DNA of 13,952 nucleotides from Gammaproteobacteria bacterium. GTDB lineage: Bacteria > Pseudomonadota > Gammaproteobacteria > DAOWEP01. The stretch's first letter is position 1, and the number at the start of each line of letters is the position of its first letter. Location: contig DAOWEP010000188.1 of assembly GCA_030638455.1 (NCBI GenBank), positions 1 through 13,952 of the forward strand, in the 5' to 3' direction. Positions 1-8,194 of this stretch are shown here, in pieces. A model generated the notes under the pieces. That model ran no database searches. It was not told the DNA's origin and worked only from the letters and a program-made list of their open reading frames with translations. Position numbers and translations under genes: made by a program.

Positions 1-4
1 GGAT

Positions 5-21
5 CAGTTTTTCAAAAACTG
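5..21. repeat. 17-base palindrome
   Basis: An eight-base arm (CAGTTTTT) and its exact complement (AAAAACTG) flank one central C. With a one-base loop it would fold poorly as RNA, so it may be a protein-binding palindrome or the remains of a terminator of a gene to the left. Its role is unknown. Confidence 0.4.
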
Positions 22-36
22 GATTCATGTCAACAA

Positions 37-90
37 AACAGGAAATCCGACCTGACGCTGTACCAGGTCTGGTTTCCTGTTATTCTTTCC
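37..90 (+). terminator. Strong stem-loop with T-rich tail before aroE
   Basis: Bases 37-54 pair with 64-81 in a stem of about 18 pairs, with one mismatch and one G-T wobble, closing a nine-base loop (55-63). An A-rich run precedes the left arm and a T-rich stretch (TATTCTTTCC) follows the right arm. This is the form of a rho-independent terminator for a gene left of the window. It ends only about 13 bases before the aroE start codon, so it could also lie in the aroE leader as an attenuator. The stem is seen directly; the role is inferred. Confidence 0.6.
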
Positions 91-94
91 CGTC

Positions 95-913
95 ATGACA
101 GTTGATCAATATGCAGTGATGGGTAATCCCATTGCCCACAGTAAGTCACCGAAGATCCACACCCTGTTTGCTCAGCAAACGGGGCAGGAATTGCAGTACC
201 AGACAATACTGGTGCCAGAAGACGAGTTTGATACAGCCGTAGAGGAATTTCAGCAAAACGGTGGTAAGGGGCTCAATATAACCATCCCATTTAAACTGGC
301 GGCCTGGGAATACGTTACTGAGCGCAGCGAACGTGCCCAGTTAGCAGGTGCCGTCAATACCATTATTTTCAGACACGATGGCAGTTGTTATGGCGACAAT
401 ACCGATGGCACCGGCATGGTACGAGATCTGATGCAAAACCACGGGATAGATTTACAGGGAAAGAATATTCTGGTTTTGGGTGCCGGCGGCGCGGTTCGTG
501 GTGTTATCGGTTCTTTGTTAGAACAACAGCCGAAAAAAATTGTGATCGCAAACCGTACGGTTTCAAAGGCGGATGAGCTTGCCGAGCTTTTTACATCTGA
601 TGACACTGTAACGTCATCTGGCTTTGAGGAACTGCAGGGCCAGCAGTTTGATCTGATCATCAATGGAACAGCCGCCAGCCTGCAGGGTGAAGTACCACCA
701 CTCCCAGACTCGGTATTAAAGCGCGGTGGTAGCTGCTATGACATGATGTATTCAGACCAGCCCACCGCTTTTGTGAAGTGGGGAGACCAGCATGGCGCAG
801 AAAAATCTGTGGACGGTTTGGGCATGTTAATCGAGCAGGCGGCAGAATCTTTTTATCTTTGGAGAAATGTAAGGCCAGAGACCGGGCCTGTGACTGAGGT
901 ACTAAGAAAATAG
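95..913 (+). CDS. aroE: Shikimate dehydrogenase (NADP+)
   Basis: This cytoplasmic enzyme reduces 3-dehydroshikimate to shikimate with NADPH, the fourth step of the common aromatic amino acid pathway. At 272 residues it has the usual family length. The N-terminal substrate domain opens with the hallmark GNPIAHSKSP (about residues 10-19), carrying the serines that bind shikimate. NITIPFK (61-67) supplies the catalytic lysine, and GDNTDG (about 100-105) the substrate-binding aspartate. The NADP Rossmann loop is GAGGAVRG (about 129-136), followed by ANRT (about 151-154), the usual NADP-phosphate pocket. The ATG at 95 fits the family N-terminus, but no Shine-Dalgarno sequence is visible and a strong hairpin ends just upstream. 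The gene converges on the yrdA-like gene with a 14-base gap. In E. coli, aroE is also close to yrdA. Confidence 0.97.
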   Translation: MTVDQYAVMGNPIAHSKSPKIHTLFAQQTGQELQYQTILVPEDEFDTAVEEFQQNGGKGLNITIPFKLAAWEYVTERSERAQLAGAVNTIIFRHDGSCYGDNTDGTGMVRDLMQNHGIDLQGKNILVLGAGGAVRGVIGSLLEQQPKKIVIANRTVSKADELAELFTSDDTVTSSGFEELQGQQFDLIINGTAASLQGEVPPLPDSVLKRGGSCYDMMYSDQPTAFVKWGDQHGAEKSVDGLGMLIEQAAESFYLWRNVRPETGPVTEVLRK

Positions 914-927
914 ATTCATTCTGAAGA

Positions 928-1464
928 TTAGCGATTACTTTCCAGATAATCGTTTTTCAGTTTCATATAATGCCGTGCAGAATATTCTAATTGTTCTTTT
1001 TCCTGCGCTGTAAGTGCCCGGACTTTTTTAGCTGGCCTTCCCATCCACAAATATCCACTTTCAAGCGTCTTGTTTGGTGTTACCAGGCTACCGGCACCCA
1101 GAATCACCTCTTTTTGTATGACAGCACCATCCATCACCATGGAACCCATACCTATCATGCAATTGTCATCTACGGTGCAGCCATGCAGTACCGTCTGGTG
1201 GCCAATGGTGACATTATTGCCTATTTCCAGGGGGTGGCCACCGGGTTCAAATTCACTGTCATGTGAAACATGCAGAACCGAGTGGTCCTGAATGTTAGTA
1301 CCTGAGCCGATACGTATATAATGTACGTCACCACGAATCACGGTCATGGGCCAGACAGATGAGTCAGGGCCAATTTTTACATCTCCGATAACCAGTGCGG
1401 TATCATCTACATAGACCCCTTCTGCCAGATTAGGAGTGGTTTTGTTGAAGGCGCGAATGTTCAT
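928..1464 (-). CDS. yrdA: Gamma-class carbonic anhydrase-like protein (YrdA family)
   Basis: A 178-residue left-handed beta-helix protein of hexapeptide repeats, such as IGDVKIG, IGSGTNIQD, IGNNVTIG and IGMGSMVMDG. The three histidines expected to bind the metal at the trimer interface are H65 (VLHVSH), H89 (GHQT) and H94 (LHGC). The C-terminal signature SGYLWMGRPAKKVR (about 137-149) matches the YrdA/CaiE group, in which carbonic anhydrase activity is often unproven. The reading frame stays open upstream to 1605, but those 47 extra codons look non-coding and would overlap rsmJ, so the ATG at 1464 (MNIRAFNK) is chosen. No clear ribosome site is seen. The start lies 54 bases from the divergent rsmJ start, so the two promoters must share or overlap this gap. 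Confidence 0.9.
   Translation of the reverse strand: MNIRAFNKTTPNLAEGVYVDDTALVIGDVKIGPDSSVWPMTVIRGDVHYIRIGSGTNIQDHSVLHVSHDSEFEPGGHPLEIGNNVTIGHQTVLHGCTVDDNCMIGMGSMVMDGAVIQKEVILGAGSLVTPNKTLESGYLWMGRPAKKVRALTAQEKEQLEYSARHYMKLKNDYLESNR
932..957 (+). terminator. Probable aroE terminator
   Basis: A six-base stem (CGATTA at 932-937, TAATCG at 947-952) is followed at once by five T residues (953-957). It follows the aroE stop by 19 bases and lies inside the last codons of the convergent carbonic anhydrase gene. The stem is short and A+T-rich, so termination may be weak. Confidence 0.5.
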
Positions 1465-1518
1465 ATTTATTAGCAGTATGGTTAGTTTTGGATGAATAGT
1501 GAATGCCAATAGTAACTG

Positions 1519-2340
1519 ATGAATGACATAAAACGAATGGCTGACATAAAGATAGCAGTGGAAACGGATGATCTTGTTCCGGCTGCACTGGAACTGGCAA
1601 AACAAACAGGGTTAGAGCTGTGTAAAGACAGTAAATCCTGCAGTATGGATAATGCAGATGGCGATATTATTATCTCCGTAACCGAGTACCCAGAATCACC
1701 CGGTTATCGTCTGGAATTAAGACAAGCAGGAAAAGGTGCACCCGGCCCGGTTGCCGCAGAATTTGTTGCGGGTACGGCAAGGCACAGACGGTTATATGGT
1801 GGCGGCAGAAACCAGCCATTGGCCAGGGCCATCGGCATGAAGAGTGGAGTCAACCCAAGGGTGCTGGACGCAACAGCAGGTCTGGGAAAAGATGCCTTTG
1901 TGCTGGCCAGTCTGGGTTGCAGGGTTGACCTGATTGAACGATCACCGATAATTCATGTATTACTGGAAAACGGGCTGCAGCGAGCCGCCACTGACCCCGC
2001 TACAAAGAAAATTGTCAGTGAGCGGATGCAACTAATTTTTGCGGATACCATTCAATACCTGAAGGACCTGAATATACAGCGACTACCAGATGTTATATAT
2101 ATGGATCCAATGTATCCGGGCCGCACCAAAAGCGCACTGGTAAAAAAGGAAATGCGGTTGTTTAAAAGTGTAATCGGCAGCGATATAGATGCAGATGAAT
2201 TATTGCATGCAGCACTAAATAGCCCGGTCAAGCGGGTAGTCGTGAAGCGTCCCAGGCAGGCACCGAATATTGGGGGTCTTGAGCCATTTACGATGATTCA
2301 GACAAAAAACACACGTTATGATATTTATATACGACATTAA
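1519..2340 (+). CDS. rsmJ: 16S rRNA (guanine(1516)-N2)-methyltransferase
   Basis: This SAM-dependent enzyme methylates N2 of G1516 in 16S rRNA of the small ribosomal subunit. At 273 residues it is close to the family length of about 250, with a slightly longer N-terminus. Family signatures are AHRRLYGGGR-like ARHRRLYGGGR (87-97), the SAM-binding loop DATAGLGKD (117-125), the acidic loop IERSP (139-143), the catalytic-type motif DPMYP (196-200) and KSALVKKEMRLF (204-215). The C-terminus ends YDIYIRH, as in homologues. Two in-frame ATGs compete, at 1519 and 1537 (MADIKIAV). Neither has a good Shine-Dalgarno sequence, and the shorter form agrees slightly better with the usual N-terminus. slyX follows after 31 bases and may be co-transcribed. 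Confidence 0.95.
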   Translation: MNDIKRMADIKIAVETDDLVPAALELAKQTGLELCKDSKSCSMDNADGDIIISVTEYPESPGYRLELRQAGKGAPGPVAAEFVAGTARHRRLYGGGRNQPLARAIGMKSGVNPRVLDATAGLGKDAFVLASLGCRVDLIERSPIIHVLLENGLQRAATDPATKKIVSERMQLIFADTIQYLKDLNIQRLPDVIYMDPMYPGRTKSALVKKEMRLFKSVIGSDIDADELLHAALNSPVKRVVVKRPRQAPNIGGLEPFTMIQTKNTRYDIYIRH

Positions 2341-2371
2341 TCGTTTATAGACAGACACTACAGGTAACATT

Positions 2372-2575
2372 ATGGAATCACGAATTATTGATCTTGAAAC
2401 AAGATATGCTCATCAGGAGGCCTCTATAGATGAGCTTACGCAGACGGTTTTAAGGCAACAGACCCGGATTGAGCAAATGACTAATGAACTGGAACAGGTA
2501 AAATCCATGTTACAGGATCTGGCGACCCCAAATATTGCATCGCCACATGAAGAAACCCCTCCCCCACATTATTGA
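2372..2575 (+). CDS. slyX: SlyX family protein
   Basis: A 67-residue protein of the SlyX family, whose molecular role is unknown. Residues about 1-50 form a heptad-patterned coiled coil (IDLETRYAHQEASIDELTQT region), and the tail ends in the conserved PPPHY. A Shine-Dalgarno-like AGGTAA lies a few bases before the ATG. The gene lies 31 bases after rsmJ on the same strand. Its last seven bases overlap the last seven of the antiporter gene on the opposite strand. Confidence 0.93.
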   Translation: MESRIIDLETRYAHQEASIDELTQTVLRQQTRIEQMTNELEQVKSMLQDLATPNIASPHEETPPPHY

Positions 2576-3762
2576 GGCGGTGTTATTTCACCTGTACGAA
2601 TAAGCGCATAACGGGTCAGTATCGGACCGATAATTTCTGCCATCAGTGTGCTTGCCAATACAACATTGATAATAATATGTGAGACACCCTGAAAGGCCTG
2701 ATATTGTGATATGAGTAAGGCAAAACCAATGGCAACACCGGCCTGTGGCACCATTCCCAGACCCAGCCATTTAACGATTGGTTTCGGTGCTCTTGCAACA
2801 TAGGCACCGAATGTAGTACCAAGGATTTTCCCGAACATCCTGGCTAAAAAGTATAAAACAATCAAATCAAGATACTGAACGAAGGTCTCCAGGTTGAAAT
2901 GTGCACCGGCGATGGCAAAAAGCACTACAAAGATCAGATCTCCAAGCCGTTCTGTTGAAACAAAAAGACGCCCTCCACCCTTTGCAAATAGGCGGGCACC
3001 AAAGCCAAACGACATGGCAGCCAGTAATGGTGAAAAATGCCAACGTTCTGCCAGACCATAGACTAGTAAGGTAGCGCCGAGCTCTAAAGGCAATAACAGA
3101 TCAACGATCCGGATAACGCGCGCCATCCCGGCCAACATGCTGCCCGCTGCAATACCCAGTAGCCCACCCCCGACAATTTCTAGTAGGACTATCTCTACAC
3201 CCTGGCTAAGTGGAATACTTGCTGTAAAACTCAGCATTAATGCAATAACGAGTATTCCCAGGCCATCATCTACGGCCGTAATGCTCAGTAGCCCACTGCT
3301 CATGGGTCCTTTTGCCCGGTATTGGTGTAATACAGCAATGGTTGATCCGGGCGAGGTACTGGTGGCAATGGCGGCAAAGGCGAATATCAACGATAGAGTT
3401 TGTATACCCTCTACAGATGGCTGATAAAAGAAGAGCGTCACAAATACCAGCAATGATGCACCTAGCGCACCCCCAGTAGCGGCACTTATAATCATCCAGC
3501 CTTTGGTTCGTAGGTCGCCAAGACGGATTTCACCACCTATCAAGTAAGCAACAATAGCTAGAGCCGCTTCAGTTACGGGTTCTGTCCATCCGGTAATTTT
3601 GATGCCAATAATTCCACCCAGCATGGATGGAGAGAAAATCACACCTACGATGGTATACGCAGCAACTCTCGGTAACCCGATGCGACTGAATACCATTCCC
3701 AGCATAACCCCGGCTACTAACAGCAGCCCAAGAGTCATCAGTACCGGTGTAAGTGATTCCAT
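2569..3762 (-). CDS. Cation:proton antiporter, CPA2/KefB-like membrane domain
   Basis: A 397-residue, strongly hydrophobic inner-membrane protein with roughly 11-13 predicted transmembrane segments, matching the Na+/H+ exchanger domain of the monovalent cation:proton antiporter-2 family. The core shows the unwound-helix motif ATSTSPGST (133-141) followed by the acidic pair D165-D166 (ITAVDDGLG), expected to carry ions. A basic pair in LARMFGK (306-312) and the glycine-rich GMVPQAGVAIG (336-346) are also family features. It has no C-terminal TrkA-N nucleotide-binding domain, unlike KefB/KefC, so gating by glutathione adducts is unlikely. The ion (Na+ or K+) cannot be read from the sequence. 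The ATG at 3762 has no obvious ribosome site. It is downstream of a small unknown gene on the same strand, 47 bases away. Confidence 0.88.
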   Translation of the reverse strand: MESLTPVLMTLGLLLVAGVMLGMVFSRIGLPRVAAYTIVGVIFSPSMLGGIIGIKITGWTEPVTEAALAIVAYLIGGEIRLGDLRTKGWMIISAATGGALGASLLVFVTLFFYQPSVEGIQTLSLIFAFAAIATSTSPGSTIAVLHQYRAKGPMSSGLLSITAVDDGLGILVIALMLSFTASIPLSQGVEIVLLEIVGGGLLGIAAGSMLAGMARVIRIVDLLLPLELGATLLVYGLAERWHFSPLLAAMSFGFGARLFAKGGGRLFVSTERLGDLIFVVLFAIAGAHFNLETFVQYLDLIVLYFLARMFGKILGTTFGAYVARAPKPIVKWLGLGMVPQAGVAIGFALLISQYQAFQGVSHIIINVVLASTLMAEIIGPILTRYALIRTGEITPPQ

Positions 3763-3809
3763 TGCAGTAATGTTTGGCTGAAAGCAGATCCCGCAATAAG
3801 GCTTGGGAA

Positions 3810-4121
3810 TTATTCCAGTTTAATGTTTTCTGTTGGAGGTAATAGTAGATTAACGGTATGTGAATGGTTATAGCAATAAAAATCCTTAATAAAGTTAAAA
3901 ATGTCACCATCGTGCTTAAATCCTGGATCCTTATTCACTTTGTCCATCACTTCCCTTGATACTTTACAGGCCTCGTCTTCAGACATCTCTGCTGTGAACA
4001 ATCTTCCTTCAAGACGGAAGCCGGAATTAATCATACGATTCCTGATCAAAGTCCAGATTTTAAGACATTCCTGTTCAGGATAACTGTTATAGTCCAGGTT
4101 AATCACAATGGCGTAACGCAT
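3810..4121 (-). CDS. Conserved-looking small protein, function unknown
   Basis: I do not recognise this 103-residue protein. It starts with a probable beta strand (MRYAIVINLDY), then an amphipathic helix (EQECLKIWTLIRNRM, about 17-31), a strand (FRLEGRLFTAE, about 35-45) and a second helix (EDEACKVSREVMDKV, about 48-62). This beta-alpha-beta-alpha order hints at a small ferredoxin-like or swapped-dimer fold. The rest has a Tyr/His-rich strand (YCYNHSHTVNLLL). There is no signal peptide or membrane segment, so it is probably cytoplasmic. An AAGGG lies eight bases before the ATG. The even codon structure and lack of a competing frame support a real gene. It may share a transcript with the antiporter downstream. 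Confidence 0.72.
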   Translation of the reverse strand: MRYAIVINLDYNSYPEQECLKIWTLIRNRMINSGFRLEGRLFTAEMSEDEACKVSREVMDKVNKDPGFKHDGDIFNFIKDFYCYNHSHTVNLLLPPTENIKLE

Positions 4122-4215
4122 TTAAAGACCCTTATGGTATCGTAATTTTTATATTATATTTATAGACGGTTTTATCATTTTTTGCAGGGCCGGGTGTTAT
4201 TTTCAAGATCATCAT

Positions 4216-4248
4216 TTCCAACTCTTTACTTCCAGCTCTTTATTTCCA
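4216..4248. repeat. Imperfect 14-base tandem repeat over the srkA stop
   Basis: TTCCAACTCTTTA (4216-4228) and TTCCAGCTCTTTA (4230-4242) are spaced 14 bases apart with one mismatch, and a third partial copy (TTCCA) follows at 4244-4248. The repeat covers the end of srkA and the bases after it. On the minus strand each copy carries a stop-like triplet, so it looks like slippage duplication of the 3' end. Confidence 0.6.
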
Positions 4249-5232
4249 AACAAGGGGCGGCTCATTCAGTAACGCGGCCTGTTCACGTAGAGAAAGTATT
4301 TGTTCTTCCCAGTAACGGTGTGTATTAAACCATGGAAAGTTGTGGGGAAAGGCCGGATCATCCCATCGCCTTGCAAGCCATGCTGAATAATGTAACAGGC
4401 GTAGGGTTCGTAGGGCTTCGATCAGGTTCAATTCAGATGAATCAAATTCATTAAAGCAGGTGTAGCCAGCAAGGATATCGCTTATCTGCACAGACATTTC
4501 ATTTCTGTCACCAGAAAGCAGCATCCATAAATCCTGGATGGCAGGACCTGTACATGCATCATCAAAATCAACAAAGTGGGGCCCCTGATCGGTCCAGAGA
4601 ATATTGCCCGGATGTACGTCGCCGTGCAGTCGTATGGTTCGAATATTCACAGCACGCCCGAAGATGGTCTTAATTTGCTCCAGCAAATCACGGGTCAGAG
4701 TGCTGTAGGCCTCTTCGATATCTACGGGTATAAATCCGTTTTCGAGTAAATACTGACAGGACTCTACCCCAAGGCGCTCAATAGTCAGTTCCGGGCGATG
4801 CTTGAATGGTTTGCTGGCACCCAGGCCATGGATCCTTCCCAGAAAACGGCCTAACCATTTGCGATTTTCACTACCATCCAGGTCTGGCCAATGACCACCT
4901 CGCCTTGGGTAGAGGGCAAAACGAAATTGTTCATATCGATGCAAGCTTATGCCGTTATTATCAACAACAGGTGGGACAACGGGTATTTCATGCTCGGCCA
5001 ACTCAAGGGTAAAGGCGTGCTCCTCCAGAATAGTATCGTCATCCCAGCGACCTTCACGGTAAAATTTAACGATAATGGGCGCGTCTTCTTCTATGCCGAC
5101 CTGGTACACGCGGTTTTCGTAGCTGTTTAAAGCCAATAAGGTACCATCTGTATACAGGCCCAGGCTCTCCACAGCATTCAAGATAGTGTCCGGGATTAAA
5201 TCTTCATAGAAATGTTTAGGTTGTGCTTGCAC
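4240..5232 (-). CDS. srkA: Stress response Ser/Thr kinase (YihE/RdoA family)
   Basis: A 330-residue cytoplasmic kinase with an aminoglycoside-phosphotransferase/choline-kinase-like fold. In E. coli, SrkA counters stress-induced death, in connection with the MazEF toxin-antitoxin pathway. LNSYENRVYQV (35-45) forms the nucleotide loop and IVKFYR (54-59) gives the ATP-binding lysine. HGDVHPGN (203-210) is the catalytic Brenner motif, with D205 and N210, and VDFDD (221-225) supplies the Mg-binding D222. The C-terminal RRWDDPAFPHNFPW (288-301) is very typical of the family. The length matches E. coli (328). The start is GTG at 5232, since no ATG fits and the N-terminus lines up with homologues; the Shine-Dalgarno is weak. 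It is divergent from prlC with 103 bases between. Confidence 0.94.
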   Translation of the reverse strand: MQAQPKHFYEDLIPDTILNAVESLGLYTDGTLLALNSYENRVYQVGIEEDAPIIVKFYREGRWDDDTILEEHAFTLELAEHEIPVVPPVVDNNGISLHRYEQFRFALYPRRGGHWPDLDGSENRKWLGRFLGRIHGLGASKPFKHRPELTIERLGVESCQYLLENGFIPVDIEEAYSTLTRDLLEQIKTIFGRAVNIRTIRLHGDVHPGNILWTDQGPHFVDFDDACTGPAIQDLWMLLSGDRNEMSVQISDILAGYTCFNEFDSSELNLIEALRTLRLLHYSAWLARRWDDPAFPHNFPWFNTHRYWEEQILSLREQAALLNEPPLVWK

Positions 5233-5335
5233 AGTGGGTTAGCTGTTTTCCTGTAGTAATCATATTGGTTTGTTGTGATATGCCATGATAGAGTATTCAC
5301 CATCGTTTTAATATGCATATGAAATTTCAGGAAAC

Positions 5336-7390
5336 ATGTGTAATCCATTATTGAACTATATAGTCAGCCCCGGGCAGCTTCCTCCTTTCTCAGAAATAAG
5401 ACCCGAGCATGTGGAGTCCGCCATTGATCATATTCTGGAGCAGAATCGTTCACAGATAGAGCAGATACTGCAAACAGGAAAACCCTATTGCTGGGAAAAT
5501 CTTTTGCGTCCTCTTGAAGAACTGGACGACAGGTTAAGCCGTGTCTGGTCGCCTGTTTCTCACATGAACTCAGTGGTCAACAGTGCTGAACTTAGAAAAG
5601 CATATAACGCCTGTCTGCCAAAGCTTAGTGACTACGCTACCGAGATGGGCCAAAACGAGGAACTATATAAGGCGTGTGTTGAAGTAGCGGAAGGGCCGGA
5701 ATATGAAAAACTGGATACTGCGCAAAAGAAAGTGATTGATAATACATTAAGGGATTTTCGTTTGACGGGTGTCGCCCTTAACCCGAAAGACAAAAAACGT
5801 TACAAGGAGATCATGCTGAAGCTCTCTGAGCTTACCTCAAGATTCAGTGAAAATGTTCTGGATGCTACACAGGGTTGGGAAAAACAGGTTACTGAACTCT
5901 CTTTATTATCAGGTATGCCAGATTCGTCCATTGCATTGGCAAGACAGACTGCTGAACAAAAAAAGAAGGAGGGGTGGATTTTCACACTGGAGTTTCCATC
6001 CTACTATCCGGCGATTACCTATGCGGATAACCGGGAATTACGACAGGAGCTATATGAGGCATATGTAACACGCGCATCAGATCAGGGTCCAAATGCAGGT
6101 AAATGGAATAACACGCCATTGATGGAACAGATACTGTCATTACGCCATGAAGTTGCACAATTACTGGGATATGCAAACTACGCAGAGCGTTCACTTGCAA
6201 CCAAAATGGCGCCTTCACCAGGCCATGTAATGAAATTCTTGCGTCAGTTAGCTGAACATGCCTTACCACTCGCCAGGAACGAGCTCGATGAGCTCAGACA
6301 ATTTGCTAACGAGACATTTGGGATAAAAGAGCTGGAGGCATGGGATGTGGCCTATTATTCAGAGAAATTACGCCAGGAACGGCACAATATTTCTCAGGAA
6401 GAAGTAAAACCTTACTTTCCTGAGCACCGTGTAGTTGAAGGCATGTTTGAAGTTGTAAAGAAATTATACGGAATAAAAATTATTGAACGAAAAGATATTG
6501 ATGGTTGGCACAAGGATGTACGTTTTTTCGAAATAGTTGACCGGGAAGATACCTTGCGGGGACAGTTTTATCTTGATCTGTATGCACGGGAAAACAAGCG
6601 CGGTGGCGCCTGGATGGACGACTGTATCAGTCGTAAGCGCAGTAACGACGGTGTGCAGATACCGGTTGCCTACCTGACCTGCAACTTCACGCCACCGGTT
6701 GGTGATAAGCCGTCATTGTTTACACATATAGAGGTTGAAACCCTGTTTCATGAATTCGGGCACGGGCTTCATCATATGCTTACACTGGTTGACTATATAA
6801 GTGTAGCGGGCACCAGTGGTGTGGCCTGGGATGCGGTGGAATTGCCCAGCCAGTTTCTGGAAAACTGGTGCTGGGAGAAGGATGCGCTGGAGTTGATATC
6901 GGGGCATTATGAAACGGGCCAAAAATTTCCGGATGAATTATTTCTGCGCCTGAAATCGGCCAGGAATTTCCAGTCAGCCATGCAAACGGTACGACAGCTT
7001 GAGTTCGCACTATTTGATTTCCGAATACATAGTGAATTTGATCCTCAACAGGGGGCAAGAATTGATGAAATCCTGCAACAGGTCAGGGACCAGATTGCGG
7101 TTATTCATCCACCATCCTTCAACCGTTTTCCGCACAGCTTTACCCATATATTTGCCGGCGGGTATGCTGCGGGTTATTACAGTTATAAATGGGCGGAGGT
7201 ATTATCGGCGGATGCGTTCTCGGCATTTGAAGAGAAAGGGATTTTTGATCGTGAAACCGGCAAGCAATTCCTGACTGCCATCCTGGAGCAAGGGGGTTCG
7301 CGTGACCCAATGGACTTGTTTATAGAATTTCGTGGCCGTGAGCCCACGATAGATGCCCTGCTCCGACATAGCGGACTGGTGGCCGTATAA
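5336..7390 (+). CDS. prlC: Oligopeptidase A (M3 family zinc metallopeptidase)
   Basis: A 684-residue cytoplasmic peptidase that cleaves short peptides, including signal-peptide fragments, left by other proteases. The long helical N-terminal part (about 1-450) forms the channel wall. The zinc site is HEFGH (472-476), with H472 and H476 as ligands and E473 catalytic. The third ligand is E502, in the conserved VELPSQFLENW (501-511). FAGGYAAGYYSYKWAEVLSADAF near the C-terminus holds the substrate-binding tyrosines typical of M3 enzymes. The N-terminus (MCNPLL...LPPFSEIRPEHV) aligns with the E. coli start. AGGAA at 5329-5333 lies very close to the ATG. The stop codon is one base before the xthA start, so the two genes are probably co-transcribed and translationally coupled. 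Confidence 0.96.
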   Translation: MCNPLLNYIVSPGQLPPFSEIRPEHVESAIDHILEQNRSQIEQILQTGKPYCWENLLRPLEELDDRLSRVWSPVSHMNSVVNSAELRKAYNACLPKLSDYATEMGQNEELYKACVEVAEGPEYEKLDTAQKKVIDNTLRDFRLTGVALNPKDKKRYKEIMLKLSELTSRFSENVLDATQGWEKQVTELSLLSGMPDSSIALARQTAEQKKKEGWIFTLEFPSYYPAITYADNRELRQELYEAYVTRASDQGPNAGKWNNTPLMEQILSLRHEVAQLLGYANYAERSLATKMAPSPGHVMKFLRQLAEHALPLARNELDELRQFANETFGIKELEAWDVAYYSEKLRQERHNISQEEVKPYFPEHRVVEGMFEVVKKLYGIKIIERKDIDGWHKDVRFFEIVDREDTLRGQFYLDLYARENKRGGAWMDDCISRKRSNDGVQIPVAYLTCNFTPPVGDKPSLFTHIEVETLFHEFGHGLHHMLTLVDYISVAGTSGVAWDAVELPSQFLENWCWEKDALELISGHYETGQKFPDELFLRLKSARNFQSAMQTVRQLEFALFDFRIHSEFDPQQGARIDEILQQVRDQIAVIHPPSFNRFPHSFTHIFAGGYAAGYYSYKWAEVLSADAFSAFEEKGIFDRETGKQFLTAILEQGGSRDPMDLFIEFRGREPTIDALLRHSGLVAV

Positions 7391-7391
7391 A

Positions 7392-8165
7392 ATGAAAATC
7401 GCAAGCTGGAATGTTAATTCACTAAAGGTACGCCTGCCGCATGTGCTGGACTGGCTGGAAAACGAAAAGCCAGATCTGTTGGGGCTACAAGAAACCAAGA
7501 CTATTGATGAAAACTTCCCTGTTGAAGAAATTAATGAGGCAGGTTATCAGGTCATTTATAGCGGACAGAAGACCTATAACGGCGTCGCGGTTCTTAGCAA
7601 AATAGAAGTAGAGCCTGCGGATATAATTACCGATATTCCCGGCCTGGATGATCCGCAACGCCGAGTTATGGGGGCGACCTATGGTGATATACGGTTTATC
7701 AATTTGTATGTTCCGAATGGTTCGGAAGTTGGCAGTGAAAAATACGCATACAAACTCGACTGGCTGGATAAGCTACATGCATATATAAAAAAGCAGGTAA
7801 AGAAATACCCAAAACTGGTAATCGTGGGTGATTTTAACATTGCACCGGAAGATCGAGATGTGCATGACCCGGAAGAATGGCAAGGTTCGGTTCTGGTGAG
7901 CGAGCCTGAGCGCAATGCATTACAACAGCTGTTGGCTCTGGGGCTAAAAGACACCTTTCGTCTGTTTGAACAGGAAGAAAAACTGTATAGCTGGTGGGAT
8001 TATCGGGCTGCTGCGTTCCGAAGAAATCGTGGTATGCGTATTGATCTTGTATTGGCGGGTAATGCCATGTCGGATCAGTGTTCTGAAAGCAGGATTGATA
8101 AAGAGCCAAGAAAACTGGAAAGACCTTCCGATCATGCACCGGTGTTGGCAGTATTTAATCTGTAA
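7392..8165 (+). CDS. xthA: Exodeoxyribonuclease III (AP endonuclease)
   Basis: This Mg-dependent DNA repair enzyme cuts 5' to abasic sites and has 3'-5' exonuclease and 3'-phosphatase activity. The 257 residues have the endonuclease/exonuclease/phosphatase fold. SWNVNSLK (5-12) carries N7, LQETK (32-36) carries the metal ligand E34, and NLYVPNG (104-110) has the catalytic-site tyrosine. GDFNIAP (146-152) holds D147 and N149, and SDHAPV (246-251) holds the D247-H248 pair. The reading frame is open 13 codons upstream inside prlC, but MKIASWNVNS is the universal family start, so 7392 is chosen. It lies one base after the prlC stop without a strong ribosome site, which suggests translational coupling. 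Confidence 0.97.
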   Translation: MKIASWNVNSLKVRLPHVLDWLENEKPDLLGLQETKTIDENFPVEEINEAGYQVIYSGQKTYNGVAVLSKIEVEPADIITDIPGLDDPQRRVMGATYGDIRFINLYVPNGSEVGSEKYAYKLDWLDKLHAYIKKQVKKYPKLVIVGDFNIAPEDRDVHDPEEWQGSVLVSEPERNALQQLLALGLKDTFRLFEQEEKLYSWWDYRAAAFRRNRGMRIDLVLAGNAMSDQCSESRIDKEPRKLERPSDHAPVLAVFNL

Positions 8166-8194
8166 AACGGTAGCTTCTGGTATCGTCTAAATGA

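Noticed and set aside
1465..1605. Longer N-terminus for the carbonic anhydrase-like protein
   Set aside because: The extra 47 residues do not resemble the family, would overlap the rsmJ start, and the protein starting at 1464 matches the family N-terminus.
3137..3424. Plus-strand open frame inside the antiporter gene
   Set aside because: It lies wholly opposite a clear membrane-protein gene and its composition is that of an antisense shadow.
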